42,730 bases of DNA, taken from contig NZ_BCNQ01000037.1 in assembly GCF_001515525.1 (NCBI RefSeq), positions 1 through 42,730 on the forward strand, in the 5' to 3' direction. Below, piece after piece: positions 15,169-23,501 of the stretch. This stretch comes from Piscicoccus intestinalis NBRC 104926 (GTDB taxonomy: Bacteria; Actinomycetota; Actinomycetes; Actinomycetales; Dermatophilaceae). The number at the start of each line of letters is the position of its first letter. Within the stretch, counting starts at the first letter, position 1. The notes beneath the pieces are model-generated. The model saw only the letters and a list, made by a program, of their open reading frames with translations, was not told the DNA's origin and did not search any database. Position numbers and translations under genes: made by a program.

Positions 15169-16479
15169 GGACTGCTTGAGCCCGAAGATGCACACGGCGC
15201 CGATGAGCGACCCCAGGCCCATGGCGATCGCGACGCCGAGCAGGCCGAGGCCCGCCTCGAAGAGGAACCCGGCGATGACGGGCCCGAGCGCGGCGCCGCC
15301 GCGGCCCACGCCGATGACGAAGCCGGTGCCGCCGGCGCGCACGGCCGACGGGAAGCCGTGGGCGATGAGGGCGTAGAGGCCGACGACGCCGGCGTTGGTG
15401 AAGAACCCGGCGAGCGCGGACATCAGGCTGAGCATCGCCAGGCCGCTGGCGCCGGTGCCGAAGACGATGACGGTGGCCGTGGACAGCAGCATGGCGCCCA
15501 GCACCAGGGTGCGGGTGGGGATCCGAACGCTGAGCAGGCTCAGCACGATGGAACCGAGCAGGCCACCGACGTTGGCCCAGACGAGCACGCCGCCCGCCAG
15601 CGCCGGCGGGTAGCCCATGTCGACGACGACCTTGGGCACCCACTTGAGGATGAAGTAGAACGTCATGATGTGCGCGAAGTAGGCGAGCGTCAGCAGGATC
15701 GTGATGCGCGCGAGGCGGCCGCTGAACAGCTGCTTGACCGAGGTCTTCGGCTCGTCCGCGGTGGCCGGCGGCAGGTCGGGCACGGTGCGGTGGCCGAGCT
15801 TGCGCATGATGTCGTTGATCCGCTCCAGGGCGCCGTGCGGGCGGGCCTGCACGAGGTAGCCCACCGACTCCGGCAGCAGGAACCAGACGACGGGCAGCAT
15901 GATCGCCGAGGCGACGATGCCGAAGTAGAAGACCGAGCGCCAGTCGCCGGTCGCGGCGAGCAGGTAGGAGGCGATCGAGCCGCCGACGATGGCGCCGACC
16001 GGGTAGCCGGCGGCCATGATCGCCACCGACATGCTCTTCAGGCGCGCGTTGGAGAACTCGGCGACCACGGCGTTGGTCGCGGCGAGCATGCCGCCGATGC
16101 CCAGTCCGGTGAAGAGGCGGTAGGCCGACAGCGTGGCCAGGCCGGTGGCGGTCGTGGCCAGGTACATGCCCACGCCCATGACGACGAGGGCGCCGAGGAT
16201 CGTCTTGCGCCGCCCGACGCGGTCGGCGATGTTGCCGAGCACGACCGACCCGACGGCCATGCCGATCAGCTCCATCGACAAGACGATGCCGAGCGCACCG
16301 CGTCCGATGCCCCATTCGGCGGCGATGCCGGGGGAGGCGAAGCTGATCGACAGCACGTCGAAGCCGTCGAGGGCATTGAGTAGTGTGCAGATGGCAACGG
16401 CCAGGATCTGGCGTCCGCCCATCTTGCCGGCGGCGAGGATCGCGCGGGGATCCTCGTGAGTGGGGGACGAACTGGGCAC
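15151..16479 (-). CDS. MFS transporter, aromatic acid:H+ symporter (AAHS) family, CouT-like
   Basis: A 442-residue, 12-helix major facilitator. The helix-1 motif LDGFDVLSISFASPGIAAEWGI is the AAHS signature (the D38-G-F-D41 acidic pair couples protons), and NIADRVGRRKTILG is the loop 2-3 MFS motif. AAHS carriers import benzoates, hydroxybenzoates, vanillate or hydroxycinnamates. GTG 16479 is chosen for its GGAGG 5 bases upstream. The gene is divergent, via marR, from the hydroxycinnamate-type catabolic operon and carries a CAGG-N3-CCTG operator 20 bp before its start, so uptake of the pathway substrate is the likely job. The last 17 bp are duplicated after the stop. Confidence 0.9.
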   Translation of the reverse strand: MPSSSPTHEDPRAILAAGKMGGRQILAVAICTLLNALDGFDVLSISFASPGIAAEWGIGRGALGIVLSMELIGMAVGSVVLGNIADRVGRRKTILGALVVMGVGMYLATTATGLATLSAYRLFTGLGIGGMLAATNAVVAEFSNARLKSMSVAIMAAGYPVGAIVGGSIASYLLAATGDWRSVFYFGIVASAIMLPVVWFLLPESVGYLVQARPHGALERINDIMRKLGHRTVPDLPPATADEPKTSVKQLFSGRLARITILLTLAYFAHIMTFYFILKWVPKVVVDMGYPPALAGGVLVWANVGGLLGSIVLSLLSVRIPTRTLVLGAMLLSTATVIVFGTGASGLAMLSLMSALAGFFTNAGVVGLYALIAHGFPSAVRAGGTGFVIGVGRGGAALGPVIAGFLFEAGLGLLGVAIAMGLGSLIGAVCIFGLKQSDEAAL

Positions 16480-16498
16480 GTGGACCTCCGGGCCGCAT

Positions 16499-16515
16499 TG
16501 ACAGGATTCCTGAAA
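16499..16515. promoter_or_regulatory. Putative MarR operator upstream of the AAHS transporter
   Basis: TGACAGG-ATT-CCTGAAA, an inverted repeat with core CAGG-N3-CCTG, lies 20-36 bp before the transporter GTG. The same core occurs at 17147-17163 and, nearly identical over 14 bp (TGACAGGATGCCTG on the other strand), at 27884-27900. Confidence 0.6.
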
Positions 16516-16610
16516 CAGAGAGCAGCAGAGTGACAGACTGGCTCCGCCGTGGCAAGACCTTGTGTGGAAGCGGGGTCGGCCGCGGCGTGCTCGGCCCGGG
16601 GCGCGGCGGG

Positions 16611-17090
16611 TTACGGCACGGGGGTCAGCGAGCGACGCGCCCGCCCCAGCAGCTCGCGGAAGTCGTCGCGCTCGCTCGGGCTGAAGTCGGCGAGCATCTG
16701 CTCCTCGAGCTGCGCGACGAGCGGGTCGTAGGTGGCCAGCAGCTCGCGACCGGCGTCGGTGAGGCTGATGAGCAGGCGGCGGCGATTCGCCGGGTCGGGG
16801 GAGCGCGAGATGAGCTCGCGCTTGGCCAGGGCCGAGACGAGGTCGGCGGTCGACTGGGCGCGCACGAAGGACAGCCGGGCCAGGTCGGCGCTCGTCATGT
16901 GCGGCCGGCGCGCCAACACGGTCAGGGCCGTGTATTGCAGGGTCGTCACCCCGGCCGGGCGTAACAACTCGTCCAGCTGGGCTCGGCTGACGAGTTCGAG
17001 CTGCTTGACGACGTACAGCAACGTCGCGGGTGGGACGCTTGCGTCGGCCGGGGTCACCGCACCATTCAAGCAAGTGGCGCGTCCGCCCAT
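16611..17090 (-). CDS. MarR-family transcriptional regulator, CouR-like
   Basis: A ~159-residue winged-helix regulator. LLYVVKQLELVSRAQLDELLRPAGVTTLQYTALTVLARRP, then MTSADLARLSFVRAQSTADLVSALAKRELISRSPDPANRR-RLLISLTDAGRELL form the MarR dimerisation helices, HTH and the wing with conserved D-x-R/R. The start is uncertain: ATG 17090 or GTG 17057 (148 residues), neither with a clear ribosome binding site. It stands between the AAHS transporter and the divergent catabolic operon. CouR of Rhodococcus, a MarR repressor released by p-coumaroyl-CoA, occupies the same context. The inverted repeat at 17147-17163 lies in its own upstream region, so autoregulation is likely. Ligand and regulon are inferred. 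Confidence 0.85.
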   Translation of the reverse strand: MGGRATCLNGAVTPADASVPPATLLYVVKQLELVSRAQLDELLRPAGVTTLQYTALTVLARRPHMTSADLARLSFVRAQSTADLVSALAKRELISRSPDPANRRRLLISLTDAGRELLATYDPLVAQLEEQMLADFSPSERDDFRELLGRARRSLTPVP

Positions 17091-17120
17091 CGGGGGGATG
17101 TCCGAATCCCGAGAGGGCCC

Positions 17121-17163
17121 TTGCCCGGAGGGACGCCGTCCGTAAGTATCAGGTTTCCTGATA
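17121..17163 (+). promoter_or_regulatory. Promoter and MarR operator of the hydroxycinnamate-type operon
   Basis: A perfect inverted repeat TATCAGG-TTT-CCTGATA occupies 17147-17163. A -35-like TTGCCC (17121-17126) and a -10-like AAGTAT (17144-17149), 17 bp apart, precede it, so the operator overlaps the -10 and the start of transcription of the crotonase gene. It also lies upstream of the divergent marR. Confidence 0.6.
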
Positions 17164-17209
17164 GCCCTCGTGCGGACCCGCCGCGCGACGCGACGTGAGA
17201 GGGGTCTCG

Positions 17210-18013
17210 ATGACGACGACCACCGAGGAGCTCGGACTCGATCTGCCACCCTCGCTACGCGCCACCCGGCGGGGCGCGGTCGCCATCCTCACCCTCGACC
17301 GCCCGCAGAAGCGCAACGCGCTCAGCGACGCGACGATCCTGGGCCTCGAGCGCTTCCTCGATTCCCTGCCGACCGACGTCCGCGCGATCGTGCTCGACGC
17401 GGCCGGCGACCACTTCTGCGCCGGCCTGGACCTGGCCGAGATGGCCGAGCGCGACACGATGGCGGGCGTCGCCCACTCCCGCATGTGGCATCGGGTGTTC
17501 GACCGCCTCGAGAAGGGCTCGGTGCCGGTCGTCTCGGTGCTCAAGGGCGCCGTCGTCGGCGGCGGCCTGGAGCTCGCGACGTCGACGCACATCCGCGTGG
17601 CCGAGGCCTCGACGTTCTACGCGCTGCCCGAGGGGCAACGGGGCCTGTTCGTCGGCGGAGGCGGTTCGGTGCGGGTGCCCCGGCTCGTCGGGGTCGCGCG
17701 GATGGCCGACATGATGCTCACCGGCCGGCGCTACGACGCCCAGGAGGGCTACGCCATCGGCTTCTCCCAGTACGTCGTGCCCGACGGGGCGGGGCTGGAC
17801 CGCGCGCTGGAGCTCGCGCAGCGCATCGCCGGCAACGCGGCGCAGACGAACTTCGCGGTGCTGCAGGCGCTTCCGCGGATCGCCGAACTCGGGCCCCAGG
17901 AGGGGCTGTTCGTCGAGTCGCTGATGGCGGCGATCGCGCAGGGCACCGACGACGCCAAGGGCCGGATGAGCGACTTCCTCGCCGGCCGCGCGAAGAAGGC
18001 GACCGATGACTGA
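17210..18013 (+). CDS. Enoyl-CoA hydratase/crotonase family protein (CouN-like)
   Basis: A 267-residue crotonase. The two oxyanion-hole segments are HFCAGLDLAEM (residues 68-78) and GAVVGGGLELA (113-123), and both catalytic glutamates of hydratases are kept: E121 in GLELA and E141 in YALPEGQRGLFVGGGG. Hydration of a hydroxycinnamoyl-CoA to the 3-hydroxyacyl-CoA fits the operon. A hydratase/aldolase that releases vanillin is possible but less likely, because a dehydrogenase and a beta-ketoacyl-CoA hydrolase follow. ATG 17210 has GAGAGGGG in front; GTG 17195 is in frame. First gene of the operon; its end overlaps the next gene by 8 bases. Confidence 0.88.
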   Translation: MTTTTEELGLDLPPSLRATRRGAVAILTLDRPQKRNALSDATILGLERFLDSLPTDVRAIVLDAAGDHFCAGLDLAEMAERDTMAGVAHSRMWHRVFDRLEKGSVPVVSVLKGAVVGGGLELATSTHIRVAEASTFYALPEGQRGLFVGGGGSVRVPRLVGVARMADMMLTGRRYDAQEGYAIGFSQYVVPDGAGLDRALELAQRIAGNAAQTNFAVLQALPRIAELGPQEGLFVESLMAAIAQGTDDAKGRMSDFLAGRAKKATDD

Positions 18014-20006
18014 GCGGGCCGTGGAGCGCGGCGACGTCGTGTGGACCCCGTCGCAGGACGTGCTGTCGACCACCGTCGTCGGCGAGTTCCTCGACTGGGT
18101 GGCGACCCACCGCGGGCGCCGGATGAGCACCCACGACGAGTTGTGGGAGTGGTCGGTCCGGGACCTGCCGGGCTTCTGGTCGGCTATCTGGGAGTTCTTC
18201 GGGGTCCGCACCCACACCCCCTACGAAAATGTGCTCGCCGACGCGAGCATGCCCGGGGCGCAATGGTTTCCCGGGGCGACCCTGAACTACGCCGAGCACG
18301 CCCTGGGCGACCTGGAGACCGGCTCCGACGCCGACGAGATCGCGGTGTTGGGCCGCTCGCAGACCCGCGCCGACGTCGACCTCACGTGGGCGCAGCTGCG
18401 CGAGCAGGTGGCCCGCGCCCGCCGCGCGCTCGCCGACCTCGGCGTGGCTCGCGGAGACCGGGTGGCCGGCTACGTGCCCAACATCCCCGAGGCGCTGGTC
18501 GCCTTTCTCGCCACGGCGAGCCTGGGCGCCACGTGGGCGAGCTGCGCCACCGAGTTCGGCCCGCGCAGCGTCATCGACCGTTTCGCGCAGATCGAACCGA
18601 GCGTGTTGCTCGTCGTCGGCGGCTACCGCTACGGCACCAAGGACGTCGACCGCGCCGCCGAGGTGCAGGCCGTGCGCGCCGAGCTGCCGACCGTGCGCCA
18701 CGTCGTCGACCTGGGCTACGGCGACTTCGCCGTGCCCGACGCCCTGAGCTGGCCCGACCTGCTCGCCGCCGCCGACCCGGCGCAGGCGCCGCCGTTCGAG
18801 GCCGTGCCCTTCGATCACCCGCTCGTCGTGCTGTTCTCCTCCGGCACGACCGGGCAACCCAAGGCCATCGTCCACGGCCACGGCGGCATCCTGTCCGAGC
18901 ACCTGAAGAACCACGCGCTCTCCTGGGACATGCGCCCCGGCGACCGGATGCTGTGGTTCAGCACGACCGCCTGGATGATGTGGAACGCCCTGGTCTCCTC
19001 GCTGCTCGTGCGGGCCTCGATCGTCATGATCGACGGCAACCCGATGTATCCGGGTGTCGCGTGGCAGTGGGAGCTGGCCGAGGCGACCGGCGCCACGATC
19101 ATGGGCGCCAGCCCGGGCTGGATCATGGCCTGCCGCAAGGAGGGCGTCGACCTGCGCGGGCGTGACCTGCGCATCCGCGTTGTCGGCTCGGCGGGTGCGC
19201 CGCTGCCGCCGGAGGGCTACGCCTGGATCGCCGACCAGCTCGGCCCGCGGGTGCAGCTCAACGTCGGCTCCGGCGGCACCGACGTGTGCTCGGGCCTGGT
19301 GCAGAACAACCCGCTCGTGCCGGTGTGGGCGGGGGAGATCTCGGCCCGCTGCCTCGGCGCCGACGTGCACGCCTTCGACGAGCAGGGCCGCGAGGTCGTC
19401 GGTGAGCTCGGCGAACTCGTCATCACCGCACCGATGCCCTCGATGCCCGTCGGTTTGTGGGGCGATGACGACGGATCGCGTTACCGCGCAGCCTATTTCG
19501 ACCACTATCCGGGGGTGTGGCGGCACGGTGACTGGATCGTGTTCGCGCCCAACGGCAGCTGCCACGTGGCCGGCCGCTCGGACGCGACGCTCAACCGCGG
19601 CGGGGTGCGCCTGGGCACCGCCGAGTTCTACCGGGTCGTCGAGGAGATCGACGGTGTCGCAGACTCCCTCGTCGTCCATCTCGAGGACCCCGACGGCGGC
19701 AACGGCGAGCTGATCTGCTTCGTGGCCACCGAGCCGGGTCGATCGCTGGACGAGGCGCTGCGCCGCGACATCGCCACCGCGCTGCGCACCTCGCTCTCGC
19801 CCCGCCACATCCCCGACGAGATCGTGCAATTGCCCGTCGTGCCACGCAATCTCACCGGCAAGAAGCTCGAACTGCCCGTCAAGCGCATCCTCCAAGGCAC
19901 GCCGGTGGAGGCCGTGGCCAGCCCCGACGCCCTCGCGGTGCCCACGAGCCTTGACGCTGTCGTCGACCTGGCCCGGGTGCGCGCCACCGCCAAGGAGACC
20001 CGATGA
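18006..20006 (+). CDS. Acetoacetyl-CoA synthetase-like acid:CoA ligase
   Basis: A 666-residue adenylate-forming enzyme. The ACS-type N-terminal cap (FLDWVATHRGRRMSTHDELWEWSVRDLPGFW), the P-loop VLFSSGTTGQPKAIVHGHGG (residues ~272-291), LWFSTTAWMMWN, and GDWIVFAPNGSCHVAGRSD are those of acetoacetate-CoA ligases; the acyl-adenylate lysine is in NLTGKKLELPVKR. It overlaps the crotonase gene by 8 bases and the dehydrogenase by ATGA, so it is a true operon member. A second ligase follows two genes later, so this one may activate acetoacetate, or an aromatic beta-keto or beta-hydroxy acid that leaks from the pathway. That role is inference. The known cou set, as far as I recall, does not include it. 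Confidence 0.88.
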   Translation: MTERAVERGDVVWTPSQDVLSTTVVGEFLDWVATHRGRRMSTHDELWEWSVRDLPGFWSAIWEFFGVRTHTPYENVLADASMPGAQWFPGATLNYAEHALGDLETGSDADEIAVLGRSQTRADVDLTWAQLREQVARARRALADLGVARGDRVAGYVPNIPEALVAFLATASLGATWASCATEFGPRSVIDRFAQIEPSVLLVVGGYRYGTKDVDRAAEVQAVRAELPTVRHVVDLGYGDFAVPDALSWPDLLAAADPAQAPPFEAVPFDHPLVVLFSSGTTGQPKAIVHGHGGILSEHLKNHALSWDMRPGDRMLWFSTTAWMMWNALVSSLLVRASIVMIDGNPMYPGVAWQWELAEATGATIMGASPGWIMACRKEGVDLRGRDLRIRVVGSAGAPLPPEGYAWIADQLGPRVQLNVGSGGTDVCSGLVQNNPLVPVWAGEISARCLGADVHAFDEQGREVVGELGELVITAPMPSMPVGLWGDDDGSRYRAAYFDHYPGVWRHGDWIVFAPNGSCHVAGRSDATLNRGGVRLGTAEFYRVVEEIDGVADSLVVHLEDPDGGNGELICFVATEPGRSLDEALRRDIATALRTSLSPRHIPDEIVQLPVVPRNLTGKKLELPVKRILQGTPVEAVASPDALAVPTSLDAVVDLARVRATAKETR

Positions 20007-20968
20007 CCGACCTCATCGCCCCCGCCGACATCCGAACGATCGCCGTCATCGGCACCGGCGCGCTCGGCGCCAGCTGGGTGAGCCTGGCGCTGAGCCAGGG
20101 CTACGCCGTGCTCGCCAGCGACCCGGCCGACGGCGCCCACGACCAGCTGGTCGCGACCGTGCAGGCCCAGACCGGTGCGCCGCCGCCGGCGGACCGGCTC
20201 CGTTTCACGACGGATGCGGCGGAGGCGGCCGCGCAGGCCGACCTCGTGCTCGAGGCCGGCCCCGAGCGACTCGAGATCAAGCGCGAGCTGTTCGCCGTGC
20301 TCGACGCCGCCGCCCGCCCGCAGGTGCTGCTCGCCAGCAGCACCTCTGGCCTGCTGCCGAGTTCGTTCCAGGACGCCTGCGCCGCCCACCCCGAGCGGAT
20401 GCTCGTGGCGCACCCGTTCAACCCTCCGCACCTCATGCCGCTCGTCGAGATCGTCGGCGGCGCCGCGACCTCGCCGCAGGCCATCGCGGCGGCGATGGCC
20501 ACCTTCACGCACCTGGGCAAGCGGCCCATCCACCTGCGCCGCGAACTGCCCGGGCACGTGGCGAACCGGTTGCAGGCGGCGCTGTGGCGCGAGGCCTACC
20601 ACCTCGTCGCGCAGGGCGCGGTGAGCGCCGCCGACCTCGACACGGCCATCGCCGCGGGCCCCGGCCTGCGCTGGGCGCTGCTCGGGCCGTTCGCCACCCA
20701 GCACCTCTCCGGCGGGCCCGGCGGCTTCGCGCACGTGCTGGCACACCTCGGCCCGCCCACCCAGGACTGGTGGGACGACCTCGGAACCCCGCGGCTGACA
20801 CCCGAACTCGTCGACACCCTCGTCGCCTCGGTGCAGGCGGAGTTCGCCGGGGTCGACACCGCCGACGTCCGCTCGCGCCGCGACGACGCGCTGCGCGACC
20901 TGCTCGACCTCAAGGCCCGCCGGGGCCTGGACGCCGGAGTCGGCGACCCCGGCTCCGAACCGGCCTGA
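20003..20968 (+). CDS. 3-hydroxyacyl-CoA dehydrogenase (CouM-like)
   Basis: A 321-residue NAD-dependent dehydrogenase. The Rossmann motif is IAVIGTGALGASWVSLALSQ (residues ~13-32); ASSTSGLLPSSFQDACAAHPER then HPFNPPHLMPLVEIVGG carries the catalytic His-Pro-Phe-Asn; the C-terminal dimer domain has LPGHVANRLQAALWREAYHL and GLRWALLGPF. It is closest in look to the short (about 320-residue) L-carnitine/3-hydroxyacyl-CoA dehydrogenase group. In this operon it should oxidise the 3-hydroxy-3-arylpropanoyl-CoA made by the crotonase to the beta-keto-acyl-CoA. The ATG at 20003 overlaps the preceding stop. L-carnitine dehydrogenase itself cannot be excluded by sequence alone. Confidence 0.85.
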   Translation: MTDLIAPADIRTIAVIGTGALGASWVSLALSQGYAVLASDPADGAHDQLVATVQAQTGAPPPADRLRFTTDAAEAAAQADLVLEAGPERLEIKRELFAVLDAAARPQVLLASSTSGLLPSSFQDACAAHPERMLVAHPFNPPHLMPLVEIVGGAATSPQAIAAAMATFTHLGKRPIHLRRELPGHVANRLQAALWREAYHLVAQGAVSAADLDTAIAAGPGLRWALLGPFATQHLSGGPGGFAHVLAHLGPPTQDWWDDLGTPRLTPELVDTLVASVQAEFAGVDTADVRSRRDDALRDLLDLKARRGLDAGVGDPGSEPA

Positions 20969-20996
20969 GCGCGACCGGCCCTGCCCGACACCATCA

Positions 20997-21034
20997 GCGA
21001 CACCCGCGACATACCGCGACACCCGCGACATACC
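20997..21034 (+). repeat. Two perfect 19-bp tandem repeats before the acyl-CoA ligase gene
   Basis: GCGACACCCGCGACATACC is repeated exactly, and a third partial GCGA runs into the AAGGAG ribosome binding site (21038-21043) of the next gene. Each unit itself contains two CGCGACA-type blocks. It fills the only sizeable gap within the operon. Confidence 0.6.
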
Positions 21035-21051
21035 GCGAAGGAGCACTGCCC

Positions 21052-22617
21052 ATGCACGATCAGGGACTCGGCTCGTGGCCCGCGCGCCGCGCGCGCATGA
21101 CCCCCGACGCCGTCGCCCTGAGCCAGCACGGCATCGACTGGACGTACCGCGAGGTCGAGGAGCGCGCCACCGCGCTCGCGCACGCGCTGCGCGAGCGGGG
21201 GGTTGGGCACGGCGACCGGATCGCCTACCTGGGCCTGAACAGCGTGCACTTCATCGCGGTGATGTTCGCCGCGGCCAAGCTCGGGGCGGTGACGGTGCCG
21301 CTGAACACCCGGCTCGCGCCCCCGGAGACCGCGTTCATCCTGCGCGACTGCGACCCGGCGGTGCTGGTCTGGGACGCGCCGTTCGCCGCGGTGGTGGACG
21401 CCCCCGACGTCGCCGAGCTGGGCTTGGATCGGATCGCGGTCGGCGACGGTGACGGCGCGGACGGCAGCCGGCTCACCGACCTCTACGCGCGGGGCGGGAC
21501 CGAGCCCATCGAAGAAACCGTCTCCCGCGACGAGCTGTTCATGATCCAGTACACCTCCGGCACGAGCGGGCGCCCCAAGGGCGTCATGCTCACCCACGGC
21601 AACATCATCTGGAACGTCTACAACGTGCTCGTCGACCTCGACCTGTCCAGCCAGGAGGTGGCGCTGGTCACGGCGCCGCTGTTCCATACCGCGGCGCTCA
21701 ACCAGCTGTTCTTCCCGACGTTCCTCAAGGGCGGTCGCTGCCTCATCGAGGAGAAGTGGGACCCGGCGCACGCCCTGCACCTCATCGAGACGCAGCGGGT
21801 GAGCTTTCTGTTCGGGGTCACTTCGATGTACCTGACGTTGATGAACGCCCCCGGCTTCGAGACCGCCGACCTGTCCTCGATCAACGTGACGATGAGCGGC
21901 GGGTCGCCGCTGCCCGAGAGCCTGCTGCGGTCCTGGCTGGACCGCGGCCAGATGATCGTGCAGGGCTACGGCCTGACCGAGGCCTCGCCGGGGCTGACGA
22001 TGCTGCGCAAGGCCGAGGGCATCGCCAAGGTGGGGTCGGCGGGCACGGCGTGTTTCTTCTCCGACGTGCGGGTGGTCGACCCGATGTTCGACGACGTCGA
22101 CGGCGGGCTGCCGGGGGAGGTGCTCGGCCAGGGCCCGAACGTCACGCCCGGCTACTGGCGCAACGAATCGGCTACCGCGGAGGCGTTCGTCGACGGCGAC
22201 TGGTTGCGCACCGGCGACCTGGCGACCGTCGACGACGACGGCTTCCTGACGATCGTCGACCGCGTCAAGGACATGATCATCAGCGGCGGCGAGAACATCT
22301 ACCCCGCCGAGGTCGAGGCCGCGATCCACAGCCACCCGGCGGTGGCCGAGGCGGCGGTCATCGGCATCCCCGACGCCCGGTGGGGCGAGGTCGGGCGCGC
22401 GATCGTCTCCCTCAAGCCCGGCTCCGCCCTGTCGGAGACCGAACTGATCGCCCACCTGGACGGGCGCATCGCGCGCTACAAGATCCCCAAGTCCGTCATC
22501 GTGCTGGAGGAGCTGCCGCACAACGCCTCCGGCAAGCTCGTCAAGGGTCCGCTGCGGCGGGCCTACGGCGCTCCCGAGTGGTCCGAGCCCTCCGCGTCCG
22601 GCAAGGAGTCGTCATGA
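21052..22617 (+). CDS. Acyl-CoA ligase, probably p-hydroxycinnamoyl-CoA synthetase (CouL-like)
   Basis: A 521-residue class I adenylate-forming ligase. The P-loop is YTSGTSGRPKGVMLTHGN (residues ~166-183), with TAPLFHTAALNQLFFPTFLKGG, the adenine motif QGYGLTEASPG, WLRTGDLATVDDDGFLTIVDR-VKDMIISGGENIYPAEVE, and the C-terminal catalytic lysine in LPHNASGKLVKG. It belongs with medium-chain/aromatic fatty-acyl-CoA ligases. With the transporter, MarR and amidohydrolase around it, activation of ferulate, p-coumarate or caffeate is the best guess. ATG 21052 has AAGGAG 8 bases upstream; the stop overlaps the amidohydrolase ATG. Confidence 0.86.
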   Translation: MHDQGLGSWPARRARMTPDAVALSQHGIDWTYREVEERATALAHALRERGVGHGDRIAYLGLNSVHFIAVMFAAAKLGAVTVPLNTRLAPPETAFILRDCDPAVLVWDAPFAAVVDAPDVAELGLDRIAVGDGDGADGSRLTDLYARGGTEPIEETVSRDELFMIQYTSGTSGRPKGVMLTHGNIIWNVYNVLVDLDLSSQEVALVTAPLFHTAALNQLFFPTFLKGGRCLIEEKWDPAHALHLIETQRVSFLFGVTSMYLTLMNAPGFETADLSSINVTMSGGSPLPESLLRSWLDRGQMIVQGYGLTEASPGLTMLRKAEGIAKVGSAGTACFFSDVRVVDPMFDDVDGGLPGEVLGQGPNVTPGYWRNESATAEAFVDGDWLRTGDLATVDDDGFLTIVDRVKDMIISGGENIYPAEVEAAIHSHPAVAEAAVIGIPDARWGEVGRAIVSLKPGSALSETELIAHLDGRIARYKIPKSVIVLEELPHNASGKLVKGPLRRAYGAPEWSEPSASGKESS

Positions 22618-23501
22618 GCAGGTACGAACCCGCGATCGACCTCGAGGCGATCGAGGCGATCGACGTCCATGTGCACGTGGAATCCGATGAGCACGGACAT
22701 CTTTCGCTCGACGACGAGCTGATGGAGGCGTCGGCGGCGTACTTCCGTACCGCAGACAACCGCACCCCGACGGTCGAGTTCCTCGCGCAGCGCTACCGCC
22801 GGGCGGGCATGGCCGCGGTGGTGTTCACCGTCGACGCCCGCACGAGCCTGGGGCGCGAGCCGATCTCGAGCGAAGACATCGCCGCGCGCTGCGCCGACCA
22901 CGCCGACGTGCTCATCCCGTTCGGGTCGATCGACCCGTGGCGCGGCGAGGCGGCGATCGAGCAGGCGCGCTCGCTCGTCATCGACCACGGCGTGCGCGGC
23001 TTCAAGTTCCACCCGAGTTTGCAGGCGTTCGCGCCCAACGAGGAGCGGTTCACTCCGCTGTGGGCGGCGCTGGAGGAGCTCGGGGTGCCCGCGCTGTTCC
23101 ACACGGGCCAGAACGGCATCGGCGCCGGGCTGCCCGGCGGCCGCGGCATCAAGCTGCGCTTCTCCGACCCGCTGCTGCTCGACGACGTCGCCGCCGACCA
23201 CCCGGGGCTGACCGTGATCCTGGCCCACCCCTCGGTGCCGTGGCAGGCGCAGGCGATCTCGATGGCCACCCACAAGGCGAACGTGTTCATCGACCTGTCG
23301 GGGTGGTCGCCGAAGTACTTTCCGTCCGAACTCGTCAAGGCCGCCGGCGGAATGCTATCGGGCAAGGTGCTGTTCGGCTCCGACTATCCGCTCATCGCGC
23401 CGGAACGGTGGCTGGCCGACTTCGCGACGCTGGGCGTCAAAGCCGAGCGGGTGCCCGGCATCGTCAAGGGCAACGCGGCCCGGGTGCTGGGTCTGTCGTG
23501 A
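22614..23501 (+). CDS. Amidohydrolase_2-family protein, probable hydroxyphenyl-beta-ketoacyl-CoA hydrolase (CouO-like)
   Basis: A 295-residue TIM-barrel hydrolase. The metal motif is IDVHVHVE (H19, H21), followed by GVRGFKFHPSLQAFAP, PALFHTGQ, VILAHPSVPWQAQAI and LFGSDYPL with the catalytic Asp. This subfamily includes decarboxylases and ring-cleavage hydrolases. In Rhodococcus jostii the cou locus uses such an enzyme to cleave 4-hydroxyphenyl-beta-ketoacyl-CoA hydrolytically to a hydroxybenzoate and acetyl-CoA instead of a thiolase (from memory). No thiolase gene is present here, which supports that reading. Start and stop both overlap neighbours (ATGA at 22614, GTGA at 23498). Confidence 0.82.
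   Translation: MSRYEPAIDLEAIEAIDVHVHVESDEHGHLSLDDELMEASAAYFRTADNRTPTVEFLAQRYRRAGMAAVVFTVDARTSLGREPISSEDIAARCADHADVLIPFGSIDPWRGEAAIEQARSLVIDHGVRGFKFHPSLQAFAPNEERFTPLWAALEELGVPALFHTGQNGIGAGLPGGRGIKLRFSDPLLLDDVAADHPGLTVILAHPSVPWQAQAISMATHKANVFIDLSGWSPKYFPSELVKAAGGMLSGKVLFGSDYPLIAPERWLADFATLGVKAERVPGIVKGNAARVLGLS

Noticed and set aside
17210-18013. Feruloyl-CoA hydratase/lyase (vanillin-forming) reading of the crotonase
   Set aside because: The operon has a 3-hydroxyacyl-CoA dehydrogenase and a beta-ketoacyl-CoA hydrolase candidate but no vanillin dehydrogenase, favouring the beta-oxidative route; not fully excluded.
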